From a bacterium (GTDB taxonomy: Bacteria > Deinococcota > Deinococci > Deinococcales > Deinococcaceae): DNA of 64,000 nt. The DNA lies in the NCBI GenBank assembly GCA_021810505.1, contig JAJZIR010000005.1, positions 62,001 through 126,000 on the forward strand. The letters are read 5' to 3'. A program made the position numbers and the translations under genes. Every line of letters begins with the position of its first letter. Position 1 is the first letter of the stretch. The notes under the pieces are model-generated. The model saw only the letters and a list, made by a program, of their open reading frames with translations. It was not told the DNA's origin and searched no databases. This document shows positions 9,081 through 17,873 of the stretch, in pieces.

Positions 9081-10030
9081 CAGGAACCCCCCCAGAAAGC
9101 CTTCAGGCTGCGCGCTCCCCGGGCGTGTCCCAGCAGGGGGAGGCCGAAGGAGAGCTCCAGGGTGCGCAGCAGCGAGTAGGGGGTGTAGAGCAACCCTGAG
9201 CGCAGCGGGCGGCGCCCACCTCGGACGATCAGGATGGTCGCGATCCGGCCGCCCCCAGCTGACGGGCTAGGGGGGGTTCGGCGGCTGACTAGGCCCTCGT
9301 CGAAGGTGATGACGATGAGGGCGTGCCCGGTCCAGGCCTTGGAGCGGCGGATCGCCGCCACCCAGTGGGCTATAAAGCGGTCCCCCGAGCGGTTCAGCCT
9401 GGGCCCGGCCGGACAGGAGGGCGCGCCGTGCAGGTCGTGGCAGACATCCGGGATGATCAGCGAGAGCTTAGGGACCTGGCCGCGGCTCAGGTCCTTCCCC
9501 AGCTGGTGCAGCGGGACCACCTGCTCGGCCAGCGCGCTGCCGGCGATGGCGGGGAAGAGCATGGCGGGATCGTGCTTCTTGGCGTAGACGATGGCCGTTC
9601 GCCCGGCGTAGTCACCTCGGAATCCTGGGTTGGGCAGGCTCTGCTGATAGGATTTCCAGCTCAGCCCCGCTGCGCTCATCTGGCTGAGCAGATTGGGGCC
9701 GAAGAAGCGTTGGGAGGGATTGTCCGAATGGCTGCCGAAGGTCCTGCCGGCGATCAGAGCTACGTAGTTGGGCAGGCTGGGGTGCGTCGCCGCGTAGAAG
9801 CGGGTGGCCAGGTCGTAGTGCGAAGCCAGGCGGTTGAGTTCTGGGAACTGCGGATTTCCGATGACCTGGCGGTAGCCCCGGTTCTCCAGGATGAATAGGA
9901 AGACGTGGCTGAATCGGGGGATGGCCGCTGCCCCGGCCAGGCCCAGCAGCCCCAGCAGCAGCGCAGCCAGCGGCCTCAGCAGCAGCGCAGCCAGCGGTCT
10001 CAGCAGCGCGGCTGGGAACCCGCCGCGCAT
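9080..10030 (-). CDS. Secreted phosphoesterase (acid phosphatase/phospholipase C-like)
   Basis: This 316-residue protein belongs to the alkaline-phosphatase-like phosphoesterase family (PF04185 type). After a long hydrophobic leader it has FLFILENRGYRQVIG, THPSLPNYVALIAG, LIIPDVCHDLHG and VITFDEG, which hold the expected metal-binding Asp/Glu/Asn/His residues. It is probably exported. The leader contains an in-frame 24-bp tandem duplication. The start ATG overlaps the stop of the epimerase gene (TGATG). The substrate is unknown. Confidence 0.85.
   Translation of the reverse strand: MRGGFPAALLRPLAALLLRPLAALLLGLLGLAGAAAIPRFSHVFLFILENRGYRQVIGNPQFPELNRLASHYDLATRFYAATHPSLPNYVALIAGRTFGSHSDNPSQRFFGPNLLSQMSAAGLSWKSYQQSLPNPGFRGDYAGRTAIVYAKKHDPAMLFPAIAGSALAEQVVPLHQLGKDLSRGQVPKLSLIIPDVCHDLHGAPSCPAGPRLNRSGDRFIAHWVAAIRRSKAWTGHALIVITFDEGLVSRRTPPSPSAGGGRIATILIVRGGRRPLRSGLLYTPYSLLRTLELSFGLPLLGHARGARSLKAFWGGS
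9956..10003. repeat. Two tandem 24-bp repeats inside a signal-peptide region
   Basis: Units 9956-9979 and 9980-10003 differ at one base. They encode the repeated octapeptide LLRPLAAL in the hydrophobic leader of the phosphoesterase, which is therefore longer than usual. Confidence 0.85.
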
Positions 10031-10437
10031 CAGAACTCCTCGGCCAACTCCACCAGCTCCAGCAGCGTTCCGCCGGTCGCTTGGGGGTGGACGAAGGCTA
10101 CCTTGGTGCCGGGGCGGCCCGGCCGGGGCTGGCGGTCGATCAGCTGCGCCCCCAGGCCGGATAGCCGGCGTAGCTCATCCTCGACGCTGGCTACCCGGAC
10201 CGCCAGGTGGTGCAACCCGGGTCCCCTGCGCGCCAGGAAGCGGTGCAAGCTCCCCTCCTGCATACCCCCCAGCGGGGCGATTACCTCGATCAGGTCCTCT
10301 CCGAGCTGCAGCAGGCGGACTGCGACTCCCTGGTCGGGGATGGCTGCGTCGCCCAGCCAGGAGGCCCCGGCGGAGCGATAGAAGGCGCTGCCCTGATCCA
10401 GCTGCCAGGCCGCGATCCCGACGTGGTCGATGTGCAT
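10030..10437 (-). CDS. mce: Methylmalonyl-CoA epimerase
   Basis: This 135-residue VOC-superfamily metalloenzyme interconverts (R)- and (S)-methylmalonyl-CoA. The metal ligands are visible in MHIDHVGIA (His), GPGLHHLAVRV (His) and GGTLLELVELA (Glu), in the expected order. ATG 10437 is chosen because the long frame upstream only reads the opposite frame of the methyltransferase gene and shows no domain. The gene lies 20 nt after that methyltransferase, in the same minus-strand run, and overlaps the phosphoesterase start by one base. Confidence 0.88.
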   Translation of the reverse strand: MHIDHVGIAAWQLDQGSAFYRSAGASWLGDAAIPDQGVAVRLLQLGEDLIEVIAPLGGMQEGSLHRFLARRGPGLHHLAVRVASVEDELRRLSGLGAQLIDRQPRPGRPGTKVAFVHPQATGGTLLELVELAEEF

Positions 10438-10457
10438 CTTCCCAGTATGCGCCGCTC

Positions 10458-11645
10458 TCAGCGGATCCGCTCCACCAAGATGGTCTTGAGGTAACGGGTC
10501 TCCGGGACCCCCAACAGCTCCGGGTGGTCGGCGGACTGGGCGCGGCGCTCCAGCACCCGCAGGCTCTGCCCGAGGTCGGCGGCGGCTTCGGCCACCAGCT
10601 GCTCGAGCAACGTCGGTGCTAGGTGGAACGAGCAGCTGGAGCTGCACAGCAACCCGCCCACGTCCAGCAGCGCCAGGGCCCTGCGGTTGAGTTCGCGGTA
10701 GGCCCGGTAGGCGGCCGGCAGGTCGGCCCGCTTTCGGGCCAGGGCCGGCGGATCCAGGTTGATGGTCTGGAAGCGCTGACCCTTGGCGGCTAGCTCGGGC
10801 AGTTCCCGGAAAGCGTTGGCTCGGACCAGCCGGGCCCGCTGCGGCCCCACGCCGTTCCTCGCCAGATTGGCAGCGGCCTGACGCAGCGCCGGCAGTGAAG
10901 TGTCGACGCAGCGCAGCGACCGCACTGCGGGGGAGCGGGCCAGGTGCACCGCGAAAGCCCCCTGGTAGCAAAAGACGTCCAGGGCGTCGCCGTGGGCCAG
11001 CTGGCCCAGCCGCTGCCGGGTCTCCCTCTGGTCCAGGAAGGCTCCGGTCTTCTGGCCACGGTAAGGATCGACGAGCAGCTGCAGGCCGGCCTCCCAGACC
11101 TGCAGCTGCTGCGGGACTTCCCCCAGGAGCACTCGGCACTCCCGGGGCAGGCCCTCGCGCTCGCGGCTGGCCTGGTCATGGCGGGCCAGAACGCCCCTGG
11201 GTGCCAGCCGCTGCGCCAGCCAGCGGATCACCCCTTCCAGCTGCGGCTCGAAACCGGCCGCTCCGTTCTGAATGACCAGCACCTCGCCGTAGCGATCGAT
11301 GACCAGACCCGGTAAGCGGTCCCCCTCGCCGTGCACCAGCCGGTAGGCGTCGCCGTCGATGTGCAGGGCGGAGCGCAGCGCCAGGGCGCGCTCCAAGCGC
11401 TCCTCCAGGGCGCGCTCGCTCCAGTCGCGTCCCAAGTCACGCACCGCGATCTGGCTGTCGGGATTGAGCAGGGCGGTGGTGAGCACCTCCCCGTCCGGTG
11501 CCAACACTGTGCCGATTCCGGCGCGCTGCGGGAGCTCTAGCAGGTCGGAGCGGTAAACCCAGGGGTGCCCCCGGCGCAGCCGCTGCTCGCCCCTGGGGGC
11601 GAGGATGGCCCTAAGAGCGGGCAAGGGGCTCAGGGTCCCTTCCAA
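10458..11645 (-). CDS. rlmI: RlmI-type 23S rRNA cytosine methyltransferase
   Basis: This 395-residue SAM-dependent methyltransferase has an N-terminal PUA-like domain (LRRGHPWVYRSDL), a central EEHEA-like region with LVIDRYGEVLVIQ, and a C-terminal Rossmann domain (ALDVFCYQGAFAVHLA and a catalytic-loop-like INLDPPALAR). It should make m5C in 23S rRNA like RlmI of E. coli or RlmO of Thermus; which site cannot be told from sequence. The start is a TTG at 11645, only 26 nt from the divergent gene, and is uncertain. Confidence 0.82.
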   Translation of the reverse strand: MEGTLSPLPALRAILAPRGEQRLRRGHPWVYRSDLLELPQRAGIGTVLAPDGEVLTTALLNPDSQIAVRDLGRDWSERALEERLERALALRSALHIDGDAYRLVHGEGDRLPGLVIDRYGEVLVIQNGAAGFEPQLEGVIRWLAQRLAPRGVLARHDQASREREGLPRECRVLLGEVPQQLQVWEAGLQLLVDPYRGQKTGAFLDQRETRQRLGQLAHGDALDVFCYQGAFAVHLARSPAVRSLRCVDTSLPALRQAAANLARNGVGPQRARLVRANAFRELPELAAKGQRFQTINLDPPALARKRADLPAAYRAYRELNRRALALLDVGGLLCSSSCSFHLAPTLLEQLVAEAAADLGQSLRVLERRAQSADHPELLGVPETRYLKTILVERIR

Positions 11646-11671
11646 GCTGGTAGCCTGGTCCAGGAGGGAAG

Positions 11672-12469
11672 GTGCAACTAGCTGTCAACGGCATCGCACA
11701 ACTCTACCAGCTCCCCTTGGAGCAGCTGCCCATCGACCTGATCAAGTGCCCGCTCAGCCCTGATTCCAGGCCGGAGGTGCAGCGCGCCCGCCGCCACCGC
11801 CCGGTGCTGCTGCACGGCTGGGGACCCCCCGAGTACGCCATCACCCAACCCGAGGTGCCACAGCCCGAGCTGCTGGCCGAGCTGCTCAGGCTCAGCGGCA
11901 GCCCCGCGCTGTCTGTCCACCTGGACCTACGCGGACCGGCCGGCGAGGCCGGCGAGGCGCTCGCCCGCGTGGCCAGGGGGGCTAAGGAGCTGCGCACCCA
12001 CCTCTCCTCCCTGCCGCTGCGGATCGAGAACGTGCCTTACTACCCAGAGCGCCCCCGGCCGCGCTACCTCAGCGATCCGGACTTCATCGAGGCCGCCTTA
12101 GACGCTGCCGGTGCCGATCTGCTGCTGGACTTGGCCCACGCCAGAGTGTCAGCGGACGGCCGCAGCGAGGACTTGGCTGCTTACCTCTCCTCCCTGCCGC
12201 TCGGCCGGGTCCGCGAGCTCCACCTCTCGGGGGCCCGGCTGGAGCAGGGGCGTTGGCTGGACCGCCACATGCTCCTGCAGCCGGCGGATCTCGAGCTGGC
12301 CCGCTGGCTGCTCCAGCGCTGCCCGGGCTTAGAGGTGATCACGCTGGAGTACATGGGCCGCTCCAGCTACCGCCGGGCCGATGGGTCTCTCTCGGACCCT
12401 GAACCCAACGGCCCCGAGGTGGTCTGGGAGCAGATCCTGCTCCTGGACGCCCTGCGCCGCGGCGCTTAG
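11672..12469 (+). CDS. MNIO-type (DUF692) iron-dependent TIM-barrel protein
   Basis: This 265-residue protein looks like the DUF692/MNIO family of multinuclear iron-dependent oxidases, which modify cysteines or aspartates in peptides such as methanobactin. The likely metal and core residues lie in SVHLDLRG, RIENVPYYPERP, LLLDLAHARVSA, VRELHLSG and DRHMLL. Known MNIO proteins usually sit beside a small precursor-peptide gene, and none is obvious here, so a stand-alone member is inferred. It starts at GTG 11672 behind AGGAGGG. Its stop overlaps the convergent permease stop. Confidence 0.68.
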   Translation: MQLAVNGIAQLYQLPLEQLPIDLIKCPLSPDSRPEVQRARRHRPVLLHGWGPPEYAITQPEVPQPELLAELLRLSGSPALSVHLDLRGPAGEAGEALARVARGAKELRTHLSSLPLRIENVPYYPERPRPRYLSDPDFIEAALDAAGADLLLDLAHARVSADGRSEDLAAYLSSLPLGRVRELHLSGARLEQGRWLDRHMLLQPADLELARWLLQRCPGLEVITLEYMGRSSYRRADGSLSDPEPNGPEVVWEQILLLDALRRGA

Positions 12470-13335
12470 CCGACCCGCTTGAGCTTGCCGTGCCGCTTGG
12501 CCCAGCGCTCGGCCACGGTGAACACCGCCAGGCCCAGCGGGACGGTGAGCAGGCCGAACAGCAACAAGATCCCCAGGTCGGGGAGGACGCTGACCAGGCT
12601 GGCTCCTCGTACCAGCTGGGCCTGTCCCGGGACGATGCCCAGCAGCTTGCGGCAGGCGCTCAGCGCGTAGGTGGCGGGGCTGAGGCGGGAGAGCGGCTGT
12701 AGCCAGGTCGGCAGGTACTTGACCGGCGCGTAGATCCCGCTGATCAGCAATAGAACCCCTTGGACGATGTTGGTGGCCTGAGCCCCGTTCTCGGTGCTCA
12801 TCAGCGGCAGCACCGCCGCGATCAGGCCCAGCCCCATGAAAGCGATCGACGCCACCGCCAGCACCACCAAGCAGCCGAACAGGTTGGCCTGCCCGATGGC
12901 CACGTGGGTGAAAGACAGCAGCGCCAGGGAGACGATGACTACCCGGACCAGAGCGTAGACCCCCGCGAAGGAGGACACCCCCAGCAGGTGGGTGAGCCGG
13001 GAGACCGGCGCCATGAAGGTGTACTCGATGGTCCCCTCCCAGCGCTCATAGGAGATGCTGTTGGCGATCTCGCCGAACAGCCGCGACAGGAACGACCACA
13101 TCAGCACGCCGAGGATCAGGGTCAGGGTGAGCCCAGTGCTCCCCCCGGCCACCCCGATCAGCACGATGGTCGCCGCGTTGACGATGTCGTAGAAGGCGAA
13201 GACGATGAACCAGGAGGCGTAGCGGCGGGTCAGGTGGTAGTCCCGGAAGACGAACGCGCCGCCGGCGCGCAGCTGCCTGAGCAGCCACCCGGTCCAGCGC
13301 CCGCGCCTCCTAGATGCCTCGGTGATCTCTTGCAT
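12466..13335 (-). CDS. ABC-2 type transporter permease
   Basis: This 289-residue membrane protein has about six hydrophobic helices, for example around FVFAFYDIVNAATIVLIGVA and NIVQGVLLLISGIYAPVKYL. The ABC-2 permease signature region, ISGIYAPVKYLPTWLQPLSR, is visible. It pairs with the upstream ATPase: the ATPase stop overlaps its ATG (TAATG). The transported substrate is unknown; this subfamily exports drugs, lipids or polysaccharide. Confidence 0.85.
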   Translation of the reverse strand: MQEITEASRRRGRWTGWLLRQLRAGGAFVFRDYHLTRRYASWFIVFAFYDIVNAATIVLIGVAGGSTGLTLTLILGVLMWSFLSRLFGEIANSISYERWEGTIEYTFMAPVSRLTHLLGVSSFAGVYALVRVVIVSLALLSFTHVAIGQANLFGCLVVLAVASIAFMGLGLIAAVLPLMSTENGAQATNIVQGVLLLISGIYAPVKYLPTWLQPLSRLSPATYALSACRKLLGIVPGQAQLVRGASLVSVLPDLGILLLFGLLTVPLGLAVFTVAERWAKRHGKLKRVG

Positions 13336-14171
13336 TAGCCCTCCCCGGTATCTGACTCCAGGTCGTCTCCGGTCAACTTGAGAAAGGCCTCTTCCAGGTC
13401 AGCGGTCCCGGCGACGCCGCAGAGCTCGCCGGCGGTCCCTTCGGCGACGAAACGGCCGCCGTGAATGAAGGCGATCCGGTCGCAGAGCCGCTCGGCTTCG
13501 GGCATGTCGTGGGTGGTGAGGATAATGGTCGCGTCGTGGACGTTACGCAGCTCCAAGACGAACTCCTGCACGTCGCGGCGCGACTTGGGGTCGAGCCCCG
13601 TGGTGGGTTCGTCCAGCAAGACGATCACCGGGGAGACCAAGAAGGCCCTGGCGATGGCCACCTTCTGCTGCATCCCCCTGCTCATCTCCTCGAGCGACTC
13701 GTAGAAGGCGCTCTCGCGCAGCCCCAGCCGTTTGAGGATGGCCAAGCTGCGCAGCTCAGCCTCCCGCGGATCGAGTCCGTAAAGCCTGGCCGAGTAGAGC
13801 AGGTTTTCCCGGGGACTCAGCTTCTTGTAGAAGGCGGCATCGACCGAGACCCGGCTGAGCAGCCTGCGGATCCTAGCCTGGTCTTTGACCAAATCCAGGC
13901 CGAAGATCCGCACCTCTCCGGAATCCGGGATCAGCAGCGTGCTGATCGCCCGGATCAGGGTGCTCTTGCCCGAACCGTTGGGGCCGAGCACGCCGTAGAT
14001 CTCACCTCGGCGCACCGTGAAGCTGACCTGGTCGACCGCCACGAAAGGCTCCCTGCTCTTGCGGAATAGGCCCGATCTCCTGGCAAAGCTCATGTGCAGG
14101 CGGTCCACCGAGATGGCGCGCTCGCGGTCCGGCAAGTCCGCCGTGGCGGAGATTTCCCCGCTCAGGGGCAT
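13335..14171 (-). CDS. ABC exporter ATP-binding protein
   Basis: This 278-residue nucleotide-binding subunit has Walker A GVLGPNGSGKSTLIRAIST, the signature SRGMQQKVAIARAFL, Walker B VIVLLDEPTTGLDP and the H-loop in LTTHDMPEAERLCD. An N-terminal extension of about 30 residues precedes the ABC fold. ATG 14171 has AGGAGGG at the right distance. It forms a two-gene exporter operon with the downstream permease. Confidence 0.93.
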   Translation of the reverse strand: MPLSGEISATADLPDRERAISVDRLHMSFARRSGLFRKSREPFVAVDQVSFTVRRGEIYGVLGPNGSGKSTLIRAISTLLIPDSGEVRIFGLDLVKDQARIRRLLSRVSVDAAFYKKLSPRENLLYSARLYGLDPREAELRSLAILKRLGLRESAFYESLEEMSRGMQQKVAIARAFLVSPVIVLLDEPTTGLDPKSRRDVQEFVLELRNVHDATIILTTHDMPEAERLCDRIAFIHGGRFVAEGTAGELCGVAGTADLEEAFLKLTGDDLESDTGEG

Positions 14172-14182
14172 AGACCCTCCTG

Positions 14183-14211
14183 GGTGTATGAGTTTTCTAA
14201 AGACAAACCAA
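14183..14211 (-). promoter_or_regulatory. Promoter of the ABC-2 exporter operon
   Basis: On the minus strand TTGGTT (14211-14206) and TACACC (14188-14183) are separated by 17 nt. The ribosome binding site follows directly. Confidence 0.45.
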
Positions 14212-14389
14212 CCCGGGTCCGTCTGGACGGACCAAAACCAGCGGCCGAGCAGCCGCCGACCGTTCTCCTTGTGGTGGATCGCGCTCCTATAGCATGAAGG
14301 GCACCCGCTGCAAGAGACCGCCGGCCGGTGCCAGACCAGGGCCGGGACGTGCAGGCTGACTCAGTCTAGCACGGGCGCCGGCCCCTCGG

Positions 14390-15208
14390 TCAAGCCGCCC
14401 TGGCCACCCGCCGCTTCTGGCTGCCCTTCCACCACAGCAAGGAGAGGGTCGCGGCCAGGTAGCCCAGGTATAGGGCGACTTGCAGCGGCTGCGGCCTAGG
14501 GTCGTAGCCGAAGATCCCGTGCAGCAGGTTGCCGAAGAGATTGTCCCGAGCCAGCAGCCGGGAGCTGTCCCACAGCGGGTGCCCGGTCGGCAGCACGCCC
14601 AACGCCTGTAGGTCGGAGGCGGCGTTGGCTAGCAGCCCAGCTGCGCTGAGCAGCAACAGCGTCCCCATGGTCAGGAAGAAAGACTTGAGCGGCAGGCGGC
14701 GGCCTAGCCGGCCCGCCAAGTGGGCTGCCTCCAGGCCGGCACCGAGCCCCAGCGCCGCCCCCAGGATCAGCCAGGGGGAAGGCGTCTGTAGGGCGATGGC
14801 CAGGGTAAAGACCACCGTCTCCAGGCCCTCGCGCCCGACCGCCTGGAAGGCGATCAAGCCTAACGACCAGCGCGAAGTTCCCGCCCTGGCCACCTGCTCC
14901 CCCAGCTTGCCCGTCAGCCGGCCGCTCTCCCGCTGCATCCAAAAGGTCATGTAGGTGATGACGGCTGTCGCCAGCAAGAAGGTGGCTGTCTCGAAAGCGG
15001 TCTGTAGCCTTGAGCCGTCATACTGGCGGATCAACCAGAAAGCCAGCGCCCCTCCGGATAGGGCCAGGGCTAGGCCGGCCGCTACCCCCAGGTAGACCTC
15101 TCTGGCTCGCTCTGCACAGCCCAGCCGCCGCAGCATGGACAGCAGGATGGAGACGATCAGGCTAGCCTCCAATCCCTCTCTCAGGAAGATGACTAAGGTG
15201 CCCAGCAC
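14390..15208 (-). CDS. FTR1-family iron permease
   Basis: This 272-residue, roughly seven-helix membrane protein has the FTR1/EfeU signature twice, FLREGLEASLIVSILLS at the N-terminus and VGREGLETVVFTLAIA in the middle, both on helices where REGLE carries the iron-binding glutamates. It should import iron (ferric or oxidised ferrous). No EfeO or EfeB partner lies beside it. The start is GTG 15208 and an AT-rich promoter segment lies just upstream. Confidence 0.88.
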   Translation of the reverse strand: MLGTLVIFLREGLEASLIVSILLSMLRRLGCAERAREVYLGVAAGLALALSGGALAFWLIRQYDGSRLQTAFETATFLLATAVITYMTFWMQRESGRLTGKLGEQVARAGTSRWSLGLIAFQAVGREGLETVVFTLAIALQTPSPWLILGAALGLGAGLEAAHLAGRLGRRLPLKSFFLTMGTLLLLSAAGLLANAASDLQALGVLPTGHPLWDSSRLLARDNLFGNLLHGIFGYDPRPQPLQVALYLGYLAATLSLLWWKGSQKRRVARAA

Positions 15209-15254
15209 GGGTCACCCACCGGCCGGTACAGAGCAGCTCGCATGGCTGGATTCT

Positions 15255-15290
15255 AGCATATACTAATGTAATCCGATTTAGATACTTGGG
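15255..15290 (-). promoter_or_regulatory. AT-rich promoter/operator region of the iron permease gene
   Basis: This is an AT-rich patch in a GC-rich spacer. On the minus strand TATGCT (15260-15255) could be the -10 box about 50 nt before the GTG. It overlaps an imperfect inverted repeat (TATCTAAAT and ATTAGTATA). A Fur- or DtxR-like site is possible but does not match a consensus well. Confidence 0.3.
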
Positions 15291-15471
15291 ATTACCGGTA
15301 CCTGTGCTGCAGAGCCCGGGAGGCGGCCGGCTCGCCCCCGAGGTCTGAGCGGCCCGCGGGCCGGCGGCGTCCAGTCCAGCTGGCTGAAAACTGGCTAAGA
15401 AGAGGCTCTGAGGTAGGCCAGTCCGCGGCCAAGGACGCCTTCGGGAGCTGCGAGGCTAGCGCCCGCGCCGC

Positions 15472-17064
15472 CTAGTACCCCGCTGCCTGGCCGTCGGTGC
15501 GCCCCTCCGATCCGGCCACCAAGGCCTTCCCCTGGCGCCAGATGATCTGGCCGCGGCCGAAGCCGCCGCTCTGTGCGGTCACCAGGACCTGGTGCCCCAA
15601 GTCCTGTAGGGCCAGGGCCAGATGCTGCCCGAAGGCCATCTCCAGCTGCACCTCCCTCCCGCCGGTCCACTGCCAGCGCGGAGCGTCCAGCGCCTGCTGG
15701 GGGTCCATGCCGTAGTCCAGGGTGTTGACCAGCACCTGCAGGTGGCCCTGTGGCTGCATGAAGCCTCCCATCACCCCGAAGGGGCCGACCGGCTGACCCG
15801 CCCGGGTCAGGAAGCCAGGGATAATGGTGTGATAGGGCCGTTTGCCCGGGGCCAGCGCGTTGGGGTGCGCCGGGTCACAGGAGAAATTATGGCCGCGGTT
15901 TTGCAGGGCGATCCCGGTTCCTGGGATGACGACGCCGCTGCCGAAGCCCTGGTAGTTGGACTGGATCAAGCTGACCATTCCCCCCTGGCCATCGGCGGTA
16001 GCCAGGTAGACCGTCCCGCCCGGGCCGGGCCGGCCCCGGGTCGGCTCCCCGGCCAGCTCCCCGATCTGCCCGCGCCGCTGCTCCAAGTGGGCGCGGCTGA
16101 GCAGCCGCTCGGTGGGCACCTCTACCTGGCGCGGATCGGCGATGTGGGCCAAGCCGTCGGCGAAGGCCAGCTTGATCGCCTCGATCTGCAGGTGCAACCC
16201 CTCGACCTGTTCGCGCACCCCGGGCAGGGTCAGACCGTTCAGGATGCCCAGTGCTTCCAGGGCGACCAGCCCCTGCCCATTGGGTGGTAGCTCCCAGACC
16301 TGATGCCCTCGGTATTCGGTGCAGATGGGATCCACCCACTCGCTGCGGTGTCCGGCTAGGTCGCCTGCGCGCAGCAGGCCGCCGGTCTCTTCGGCGAAGC
16401 GCAGGATCTGCTCGGCCAAGCCGCCTGAGTAGAAGTCGTCGGCTTGGGACTTGGCGATCGCCTCCAGCGTCCTCGCGTGCCCCTCGCTGGCCCAGAGCGC
16501 CCCCGCCCGCGGCTCAAAGCCCTCGGGCAGGAAGGTCGGCGCCCAGCCGGCGTACTCGGGGCCGCGGCGCCTGGGGTAGATCTCCGCGGCCCGCTTCCAA
16601 CCCCTGGCCAGCACCGGCGAGAGGGGGTAGCCCTGCCGGGCGTAGCGGATGGCCGGCTCGAGCAGGCGGCCGAAGGGCAGCTTCCCGAAGCGGGCGTGCA
16701 GGTCGGCCCAGGTCCTGGGCGCCCCGGGTACGGTGACCGGCCACCAGCCGCTGCTGGGCAGTTGCGCCAGCCCGGCTGCGTGCAGGGCCTCCAGGCTCAG
16801 CCCGGCTGGCGCGGCGCCTGAACCGTTGATACCGCTGAGCTGCCCGTCCATCCAGACCAGGGCGAAGGCGTCCCCGCCGATCCCGTTGGAGGTGGGCTCT
16901 ACCACGGTGAGGGCCGCCGCGGTGGCGATCGCCGCGTCGACGGCGTTCCCCCCCTCCCTGAGCACGAACAGCCCAGCCTGGGTGGCTAGGGGCTGCGAGG
17001 TGGCGACCATCCCCCCGCTGGCGTAGATGGGTTGACGGGATCCGGCGTAGGGCATCTGTGGCAT
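15472..17064 (-). CDS. Gamma-glutamyltransferase family protein
   Basis: This 530-residue N-terminal-nucleophile hydrolase precursor cleaves gamma-glutamyl bonds, as in glutathione or poly-gamma-glutamate. The N-terminal part has GGMVATSQPLATQAG and ATAAALTVVEPTSNGIGGD. The self-cleavage site is the Thr in GGTVYLATADGQGGM, followed by SNYQGFGSGVVIPGTGIALQ, typical of this branch. No signal peptide is evident, so it may be cytoplasmic. It precedes nothing obvious downstream and follows a shikimate-dehydrogenase-like gene in the same direction. Confidence 0.9.
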   Translation of the reverse strand: MPQMPYAGSRQPIYASGGMVATSQPLATQAGLFVLREGGNAVDAAIATAAALTVVEPTSNGIGGDAFALVWMDGQLSGINGSGAAPAGLSLEALHAAGLAQLPSSGWWPVTVPGAPRTWADLHARFGKLPFGRLLEPAIRYARQGYPLSPVLARGWKRAAEIYPRRRGPEYAGWAPTFLPEGFEPRAGALWASEGHARTLEAIAKSQADDFYSGGLAEQILRFAEETGGLLRAGDLAGHRSEWVDPICTEYRGHQVWELPPNGQGLVALEALGILNGLTLPGVREQVEGLHLQIEAIKLAFADGLAHIADPRQVEVPTERLLSRAHLEQRRGQIGELAGEPTRGRPGPGGTVYLATADGQGGMVSLIQSNYQGFGSGVVIPGTGIALQNRGHNFSCDPAHPNALAPGKRPYHTIIPGFLTRAGQPVGPFGVMGGFMQPQGHLQVLVNTLDYGMDPQQALDAPRWQWTGGREVQLEMAFGQHLALALQDLGHQVLVTAQSGGFGRGQIIWRQGKALVAGSEGRTDGQAAGY

Positions 17065-17077
17065 GGAAACCTCCGGT

Positions 17078-17854
17078 CTAGAGCGCCCGCTCGGTGGGCC
17101 AGTGTCGTCGGATGGCCATCAGGTCGACCTGCCAGCCCAGCAGCTGCTCGAGCTGGCGTTTGAGCCGCCAGGACTGCCAGACCGAGGGGTCGACCCGCTG
17201 CAGAGCGGCTCCCCCCAGCTGCTGGCCGCTCAGGTCGATCAGGGTGTGGTAAGGCTGCAGCAGGTCGCGCCCGGGCGCGGCGGCCAGCGCCACGACGTCG
17301 CACTCCAAAGCCAGCTCGGGCAGCAAGGGGTCTTTTTCCCAGAGCACGCGCACTCGGGGGCCAGGTGGGACCGTGGCGGCGGCGCGCTCGCCTAAGGGGA
17401 GCTCCGGGGTGGCCAGGATCACTGCCGAAACGCCCAGCCGGGCCAGGGCCAGGGCGGCCCTGGCCCTGGCCCCTCCGCCGAGGACCAGCAGCTTGGATCC
17501 CTGCAGGGCTAGCCGGACCTCCAGAGCCGCGTCCACCAGCGCGGTGGCCAGGGTGTGGTGGCCCGAGAAGCCCAGGTATCCTCCCGGGGGGACGCTCAGG
17601 GTATCGGTGGCCTGGACTGAGCGCGCCTCGGGCGAAGTCCTGCCCACGTGGGGGTAGAACGCCTCCGCCAGATCGTCGCCGACCAGCGCGCCGGCGAAGC
17701 CGAGCTGGTGCAGGCTGAGCAGCGCCGAGGCTGGTTCGGGGTCGGGTAGATGGACCGGTACCAGTGGCCACCCCCCCTCCTCGCAGAGCGCGCGGAGTAG
17801 CTGCCACCAAGAAGGGTCTAAGCCCCATAGGGCCAGCGCAGCGGGAGGGTTCAC
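17078..17854 (-). CDS. Degenerate shikimate dehydrogenase-like protein
   Basis: This 258-residue protein has the two-domain AroE layout. The NAD(P)-binding loop KLLVLGGGARARAALALARLG is intact. The substrate side is not: the usual NTDG motif is replaced by GHHT in GGYLGFSGHHTLATAL, so the catalytic Asp is missing, and the N-terminal Lys region is not recognisable. I see a shikimate dehydrogenase fold but doubt the activity. It lies between the gamma-glutamyltransferase and FemAB genes on the minus strand, with a 13-nt gap to the former. Confidence 0.65.
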   Translation of the reverse strand: MNPPAALALWGLDPSWWQLLRALCEEGGWPLVPVHLPDPEPASALLSLHQLGFAGALVGDDLAEAFYPHVGRTSPEARSVQATDTLSVPPGGYLGFSGHHTLATALVDAALEVRLALQGSKLLVLGGGARARAALALARLGVSAVILATPELPLGERAAATVPPGPRVRVLWEKDPLLPELALECDVVALAAAPGRDLLQPYHTLIDLSGQQLGGAALQRVDPSVWQSWRLKRQLEQLLGWQVDLMAIRRHWPTERAL

Positions 17855-17873
17855 CGAGGGCCTTCCAAACCGC

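Noticed and set aside
10438-11139. Extended frame upstream of the methylmalonyl-CoA epimerase
   Set aside because: It is an alternative frame of the RlmI-type methyltransferase gene and shows no domain, whereas the enzyme begins cleanly at ATG 10437.
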